This document shows positions 4,514-8,002 of a stretch of DNA of 8,002 nucleotides, one piece after another; the first letter of the stretch is position 1; each line of letters begins with the position of its first letter. The DNA lies in assembly GCA_022865365.1 (NCBI GenBank), contig JALHSW010000139.1, positions 1 to 8,002 on the forward strand. Direction: 5' to 3'. This DNA is from Acidimicrobiia bacterium. Its GTDB lineage: Bacteria > Actinomycetota > Acidimicrobiia > IMCC26256 > PALSA-555. The notes beneath the pieces were generated by a model. That model did no database searches. It saw nothing but the letters and a program-made list of their open reading frames with translations, and was not told the DNA's origin. Made by a program: the position numbers and the translations under genes.

Positions 4514-5068
4514 TTAGCTAGTTGCTTGCGAGATCGCGTCGGCGTAGAGCGCGTCAAGGTCGCCCTTCGTTGTGTCGTCGACGACGGTCTTCGTCGCGCG
4601 GCTGAGCAGAGGTGTGATATCCGTGCCCTTCTTGTCGACGGCCACAACGATCAAGCCCGACTCACCCGAATCCAGGAGGTCGCCCATCTCGCGGGTCTTG
4701 TCCTTCGGGATGTTTCTCCAGAAGTGGCCTGCGAGTCCGCCCGCGCCCGCTAGACCCGCCATGCTGACGCCGCCGCCGGCGCCGACCGCGGTTCCTACGC
4801 CGACCGCACCGGCGCCTACCGCAGCTGCGGGAGCCGCTACCAGAATCGCGCCGCCCATCAATGCACCAGCCCACGCTCCGTGCTTCGCGGTGCTGTCATG
4901 GCGTTCGACGTCGAGGTGCCCGTCGGCGCCCTTGCTGACAATGGCAACCGCGAGGTGATCGAAGTCACCGTCTCGTTTCGCACTCTTGACGGCGTCGTAG
5001 TCGTCGACCGCACCTTGGCGGTCCGCATAGGTGGCCACCGCGAGGACGATGGGGGTGTCCTTCTTCAT
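4514..5068 (-). CDS. DUF1269-family glycine-zipper membrane protein
   Basis: The protein has 184 aa. I chose ATG 5068-5066 (MKKDTPIVLAVATY) because GAGGAG sits six bases upstream; a longer frame to 5089 lacks this. The N-terminal domain (VLAVATYADRQGAVDDYDAVKSAKRDGDFDHLAVAIVSKGADGHL) and the C-terminal part (MGDLLDSGESGLIVVAVDKKG) match the DUF1269 pattern. Between them, residues about 66-116 form a Gly/Ala-rich hydrophobic hairpin (WAGALMGGAILVAAPAAAVGAGAVG, then GLAGHFWRNIP), like glycine-zipper inner-membrane segments. The biochemical function is unknown; these genes are often linked to general or envelope stress. The PLDc_N gene follows downstream. Putative control elements are the palindromes at 5148-5171. 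Confidence 0.85.
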   Translation of the reverse strand: MKKDTPIVLAVATYADRQGAVDDYDAVKSAKRDGDFDHLAVAIVSKGADGHLDVERHDSTAKHGAWAGALMGGAILVAAPAAAVGAGAVGVGTAVGAGGGVSMAGLAGAGGLAGHFWRNIPKDKTREMGDLLDSGESGLIVVAVDKKGTDITPLLSRATKTVVDDTTKGDLDALYADAISQATS

Positions 5069-5347
5069 GGTCGCTCCTCTTCTCGTCACGAGGTCTCAGG
5101 AGCACATTGACGTGCATCCGATGGATTCGACGGTATAGAGGAAGCACGGGTGAGCCATCACCCAAATGGGTTGAATTCTCGAACTCGACGTCAGCGAAGC
5201 AGCTGCCGGTGTGCGGTCCGAAGCCATCCCGCCGCCAGGAAGACGGCGACGGCGTATGGGAAGGCACACACACCTCCGCAGGAGACCAGTCCCGACGTAC
5301 CTGTCGACGCGTCCTCGTCGCTTGATCACGCGAGACCTTGCTCGGGC
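5069..5347. other. Intergenic region with promoter-proximal palindromes
   Basis: I find no credible coding sequence in these 279 bases; the open frames crossing it on both strands are low-complexity. On the minus strand a TATACC (5137-5132) could be the -10 of the DUF1269 gene, but the -35 is weak. The palindromes at 5148-5171 sit where the -35 would be. Confidence 0.5.
5148..5171. promoter_or_regulatory. Overlapping palindromes upstream of the DUF1269 gene
   Basis: GGGTGA (5148-5153), GCCA, TCACCC (5158-5163) is a perfect 6-bp inverted repeat. It overlaps a second one, ACCCA (5160-5164), AA, TGGGT (5167-5171). It lies about 80-100 bases upstream of the ATG, next to the possible -10 at 5137-5132, a position suited to an operator. 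The binding protein is unknown. Confidence 0.35.
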
Positions 5348-5803
5348 CTACGCGATGTCGGCCCGTTGCCGAGAGAACGCATCCCGCTCGTCGGGGTCAT
5401 CGAAGTAGACCAACGCCCACGCGCTCGGCGCGCCGGTGCGCACCAGAGCCTCATAGCGATGGTTGCCGTCCTGAAGCAGGAGTCGCCCATCTTGGAACTC
5501 GGCCAGGAGCGGGGGCGGCTCCCAACCCTGTTCGACGCTCTCCTCCATCGCCGAGACGTCGTCCTCCCACTCGTCGTCCTCGATGGGGCAGAGCGCGTCG
5601 TCCTCGGGGCCGGCGAGGCGCACGAGCTCCTCGACCGGGATCGAGAGCGGCCCGGCCCACCAGTGCTCTCGCTGTGCGAGGGCCGCCGCCAACACCTCGT
5701 TGTCGCTGCCCGGGCTGGCGAGGAAGTCGCCGACCCAGAGGGCGGTCTCGTCAAGTTCTGCCGCTCGGTGCGCCGACGCGAGGTCGAAGCGGCGGCCACT
5801 CAT
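5348..5803 (-). CDS. Small ParB-like (ParB/sulfiredoxin fold) protein
   Basis: The protein has 151 aa, starting at ATG 5803-5801 with GGGGAGG nine bases upstream. The open frame extends to 6007, but that part is Arg-rich antisense noise of the HAD gene. Residues about 98-120 (PLLAEFQDGRLLLQDGNHRYEAL) carry the ParB-like motif, with DGNHRYEA at 112-119 in place of the canonical GERRxxA. This motif marks the ParB/Srx nucleotide-binding fold, here without an HTH or partner-binding domain. The N-terminal part is helical and acidic (CPIEDDEWEDDVSAMEESV), and the C-terminus is acidic (YFDDPDERDAF). It is far smaller than chromosomal ParB (about 300 aa) and is not a partition protein. The activity is unknown; nucleotide binding or phosphotransfer is conceivable by family analogy. 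It follows the HAD hydrolase gene by 47 bases and is probably co-transcribed with it. Confidence 0.7.
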   Translation of the reverse strand: MSGRRFDLASAHRAAELDETALWVGDFLASPGSDNEVLAAALAQREHWWAGPLSIPVEELVRLAGPEDDALCPIEDDEWEDDVSAMEESVEQGWEPPPLLAEFQDGRLLLQDGNHRYEALVRTGAPSAWALVYFDDPDERDAFSRQRADIA

Positions 5804-5850
5804 CCTGCGGTGCCTCCCCGTCCGTCGGCGCCGCCAAGCACGGTCACGAG

Positions 5851-6555
5851 TCAGGCCGCCTCGATGAGCGCCGCGAGCTCGGTGAGCGACGCGACGCGAT
5901 CGTAATCGGCGTCGACGTGCAGCTCGAGCGGGTCGATGATGAACGGCCGGAGTCCGGCGCGCCGCGCACCGACGATGTCGAACGCCGGCATGTCGCCGAT
6001 ATACCACGCGTCGGCGGGCTCAACCTCCAGGGCGTCGAGCGCGATCTTGAAGATCCGCGGATCCGGCTTCATCACGCCGACGTCGCCCGAGTCGATCACA
6101 CAACCGACCTCGACGCCGAGGCCCGGCCCTACCTGCAGGATCTCGAGCTCTCGTAGCCGGGTGCCCATCATCCCATCCGCGTTCGAGACGACACCGAGCA
6201 AGACGCCCGTCTGGGCGACGGCCCGGAGCCCCTCTCGACACCCCGGCGCGACCGACAACCACAACGCTGCGTCGGCGAACTCGCTATCGAGGTGGCGGTG
6301 GACGTCTCCCGGATCATCGGTGGCCACTCCGCACGCGTCGACGTACGCGTCGAGGTAACCGCGCCAGCTGCCCACCCAGTCGGCCTCGACGTCCACCTCT
6401 GTCGTGAAGCGTGCCGCCGCCCGGTAGTGCGCGTCGTCGAGCCCGTCGGACGCGATCACGACATCAGCTCGCGAGAACGCCCCGACGATCCGCTCGTGCT
6501 CGGGCAGCAGAAAGACTCCACCGGAGTCGAACAGCACAGCGCGCGGCTTGGTCAT
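5851..6555 (-). CDS. HAD-superfamily hydrolase
   Basis: The protein has 234 aa, starting at ATG 6555-6553, with GGGAGG about 14 bases upstream (a long spacing). All four HAD motifs are visible: motif I VLFDSGGV with nucleophile Asp10, motif II VVSNADG with Ser124, motif III VMKPDP with Lys163, and motif IV IGDMPAFD with Asp188 and Asp193. The cap between motifs I and II is helical (C1 type), as in the haloacid dehalogenase/phosphoglycolate phosphatase-like branch. The second Asp of the usual DxD is Gly here (D-S-G), as in the FDxGGV group; many of its members are still phosphatases, but the general acid is missing, so substrate and activity are uncertain. It lies upstream of the ParB-like gene in the same direction, suggesting a two-gene unit. 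Confidence 0.88.
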   Translation of the reverse strand: MTKPRAVLFDSGGVFLLPEHERIVGAFSRADVVIASDGLDDAHYRAAARFTTEVDVEADWVGSWRGYLDAYVDACGVATDDPGDVHRHLDSEFADAALWLSVAPGCREGLRAVAQTGVLLGVVSNADGMMGTRLRELEILQVGPGLGVEVGCVIDSGDVGVMKPDPRIFKIALDALEVEPADAWYIGDMPAFDIVGARRAGLRPFIIDPLELHVDADYDRVASLTELAALIEAA

Positions 6556-6657
6556 GCACGCCGAAACTACCTCCCATCGGCGCGACGCCCGCCCCCGACA
6601 CCGGCGCGTCGCTCCCCCACCGGCGCGAGAGAGCCTCCACAGTTCCCTGCGGGTTCG

Positions 6658-7386
6658 CTAGCTCTCGTCCCGTGGGGCCGCCGCGTCGCCCGCCTTCTCA
6701 CGCAAGCCCGGCAGGGCACTCTTGGCTATCTGGGCGACGAGGAGCGACACGATCGTCACGAGGTAGAGCTGGCCCGAGAGCGCCTCGAGCACCGCGACCG
6801 CGCGGCCCAGGCCGCTGATCGCGGTGAGATCGCCGTAGCCCGTCGTCGTCAGCGTGACGAAGCTGAAGTACACGTAATCGGCCGACGTGGCATTGTTCGT
6901 CTGAGTGAAGAACGGCGTGCTCGAGAAGCTGCCGACGGCCCCAAACAGGAAGGCCCACAGCATCCCGAGCATCACATAGATGCAGAGCGCACCCAGCACG
7001 GTGCGGATGTCGACGACGCGACGTCGAATGATCGAGCGTACGATGACGACCGGCGCGGCGAGGACGAGCAGGAATGAGAGGGCGAGGTACCACCCACTCT
7101 CGAAATTGGAGTCCAAGAGCGCGGCCACGAGCGCGGCGCCGAGCGCGCCGAGTGACACGAACGACGCGATCCGCATCAGCCGTCGGCTGACACCGGCCGC
7201 GAGGAACGCTGCGAGCAGCGTCGCGCACTGCAACGTGACGGTGAAGAAACCGGCCCAGACGCCGCTGAACGCGCCGCATTCGAAGATGAACGTCGCGAGC
7301 AACAAGAAGAGGACGATGCCGTACCGGTACCCCGGGAGGCGCTGCTCCAGTGTCCCTTCGTCGGTCTCGTCGGTCTCGTCGGTCAC
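6658..7386 (-). CDS. K+-channel-like protein (ion channel 2 pore family)
   Basis: The protein has 242 aa from GTG 7386-7384. There are four hydrophobic helices at about 22-39, 43-65, 71-91 and 97-119, then a helix at 129-153, the pore helix and K+ selectivity filter TLTTTGYGDL (178-187), and a last helix at 196-220. This gives six membrane spans with one pore loop, but no arginine-rich voltage sensor. The filter TTGYGD is the canonical potassium signature. The N-terminus begins with TDE three times, from a 9-bp tandem repeat. The start is four bases after the stop of the glutamate decarboxylase gene, so translation is likely coupled; no separate Shine-Dalgarno is seen. Function is inferred as K+ flux, possibly balancing charge or pH alongside decarboxylase activity. 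Confidence 0.85.
   Translation of the reverse strand: MTDETDETDEGTLEQRLPGYRYGIVLFLLLATFIFECGAFSGVWAGFFTVTLQCATLLAAFLAAGVSRRLMRIASFVSLGALGAALVAALLDSNFESGWYLALSFLLVLAAPVVIVRSIIRRRVVDIRTVLGALCIYVMLGMLWAFLFGAVGSFSSTPFFTQTNNATSADYVYFSFVTLTTTGYGDLTAISGLGRAVAVLEALSGQLYLVTIVSLLVAQIAKSALPGLREKAGDAAAPRDES
7358..7384. repeat. 9-bp tandem repeat, three copies
   Basis: TCGTCGGTC is repeated three times without gaps (7358-7366, 7367-7375, 7376-7384). On the minus strand it encodes TDE-TDE-TDE at the N-terminus of the channel. Copy number could vary by slippage without breaking the frame. Confidence 0.9.
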
Positions 7387-7390
7387 GGTA

Positions 7391-8002
7391 CTAGTGGTGG
7401 AAGCCCTCGCCGTGCTCCTTCTGCGGGAGCGGTATCGGGAGCTTCTCGAGGTAGGCGACGTGGCGCTGCAGGTCGGCGATCAGCAGGTCGGCCAGGTCCC
7501 GGGAGAAGCCGTTCTTGATCACGACGCGCAACGCGGCAACGTCCTGACGGTTCTCGGGAAACGTGTACGCGGGGACGAGCCACCCGCGGTCGCGCAGGCG
7601 CTCCGAGACGTCGAAGACCGTGTAGGGAACGTTCGTGTCCTTGAGCTGGAACGCGAACACCGGGAGCTCACTGCCATCGGTGATCAACTCGAACGGTCCG
7701 GCCGCCGCCACCGCCTCCGCCGTGTACATCGCCACGTCGCGGCACTCCTGCTGGATCGCCCGGTAGCCCTCGAAGCCGAGGCGCAAGAAGTTGTAGTACT
7801 GGGCGACGACCTGGTTGCCGGGCCGTGAGAAGTTGAGCCCGAACGTCGGCATGTTGCCGCCGAGGTAGTTCACGTTGAACACGAGATCGTCGGGGAGCGC
7901 ATCCGGGTTCCGCCAGACCGCCCACCCGATGCCCGGGTAGACGAGCCCGTACTTGTGCCCGGACGCGTTGATCGACTGCACCCGGGGCAGGCGGAAGTCC
8001 CA
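7391..8002 (-). CDS. gadB: Glutamate decarboxylase, C-terminal part
   Basis: The coding frame runs off the right edge at 8002, so about 203 C-terminal residues are visible; the full enzyme is about 460. The PLP lysine is in SINASGHKYGLVYPGIGW (Lys17 of the visible part), nearly identical in pattern to the SISASGHKFG site of E. coli GadB. Other family hallmarks are WRNPDALPDDLVFNVNYLGG, FGLNFSRPGNQVVAQYYNF, and the C-terminal domain with VPAYTFPENRQDVAALRVVIKNGFSRDLADLL. The enzyme converts glutamate to GABA and CO2, consuming a proton, and in bacteria serves acid resistance or the GABA shunt. The C-terminus ends in FHH; in E. coli GadB a penultimate His (His465) closes the active site at neutral pH, so similar pH control is plausible. 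A GTG at 7981 is internal and not the start. The K+-channel gene follows four bases later. No antiporter GadC is visible in the window. Confidence 0.92.
   Translation of the reverse strand, partial: WDFRLPRVQSINASGHKYGLVYPGIGWAVWRNPDALPDDLVFNVNYLGGNMPTFGLNFSRPGNQVVAQYYNFLRLGFEGYRAIQQECRDVAMYTAEAVAAAGPFELITDGSELPVFAFQLKDTNVPYTVFDVSERLRDRGWLVPAYTFPENRQDVAALRVVIKNGFSRDLADLLIADLQRHVAYLEKLPIPLPQKEHGEGFHH

Noticed and set aside
5338..7077. Long plus-strand frames opposite the ParB-like, HAD and channel genes
   Set aside because: They are Arg/Pro/Ala-rich shadows of high-GC coding DNA; the minus-strand products carry recognisable catalytic and filter motifs.
7358..7384. CRISPR-like or regulatory repeat
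   Set aside because: The units are 9 bp, contiguous and in frame within the channel gene, so they form a coding microsatellite and not an array.

Overview
The window is GC-rich DNA with long GC-biased codons and strong Shine-Dalgarno sites. Its gene families (DUF1269 with PLDc_N stress proteins, a streptogramin-lyase-like secreted propeller, glutamate decarboxylase, a small ParB-like protein) fit a high-GC actinobacterium. I cannot fix the genus. Almost every intact gene is on the minus strand; the exceptions are an integrase remnant and a RelE/HigB-like toxin.

Layout from left to right: (1) 1-274, the N-terminus of a secreted Vgb/NHL-type beta-propeller. (2) 483-3919, an accessory block that looks like worn-down mobile DNA. 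It is punctuated by three copies of the 3' end of a tRNA-Leu gene, at about 483, 2813 and 3866. The first segment carries a secreted coiled-coil protein, a degenerate small ORF, the C-terminal part of an ImmA/IrrE-type regulator and the C-terminal catalytic part of a tyrosine recombinase. The second segment carries a RelE/HigB-type toxin and an Xre-type antitoxin in a convergent arrangement, with a perfect 18-bp palindrome upstream of the antitoxin. (3) 3920-4205, a gene-free stretch ending in a strong intrinsic terminator that faces rightward, with no obvious rightward gene to serve. (4) 4206-5068, a two-gene membrane/stress unit (DUF1269, then PLDc_N). (5) 5348-6555, a HAD hydrolase followed by a small ParB-like protein. 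(6) 6658-8002, a tightly coupled pair: glutamate decarboxylase (its 5' part lies outside the window) followed after 4 nt by a K+-channel-like protein.

How the parts fit: the att-like repeats, integrase remnant, ImmA/IrrE remnant, truncated tRNA and toxin-antitoxin pair are best read as a decayed tandem of two integrated elements at a tRNA-Leu(GAG) site. The flanking operons look like ordinary chromosomal housekeeping or stress genes. Nothing here is clearly a new defence or biosynthetic system. The points most worth checking are the tandem att architecture, the convergent toxin-antitoxin layout, the orphan terminator and the decarboxylase-channel coupling.
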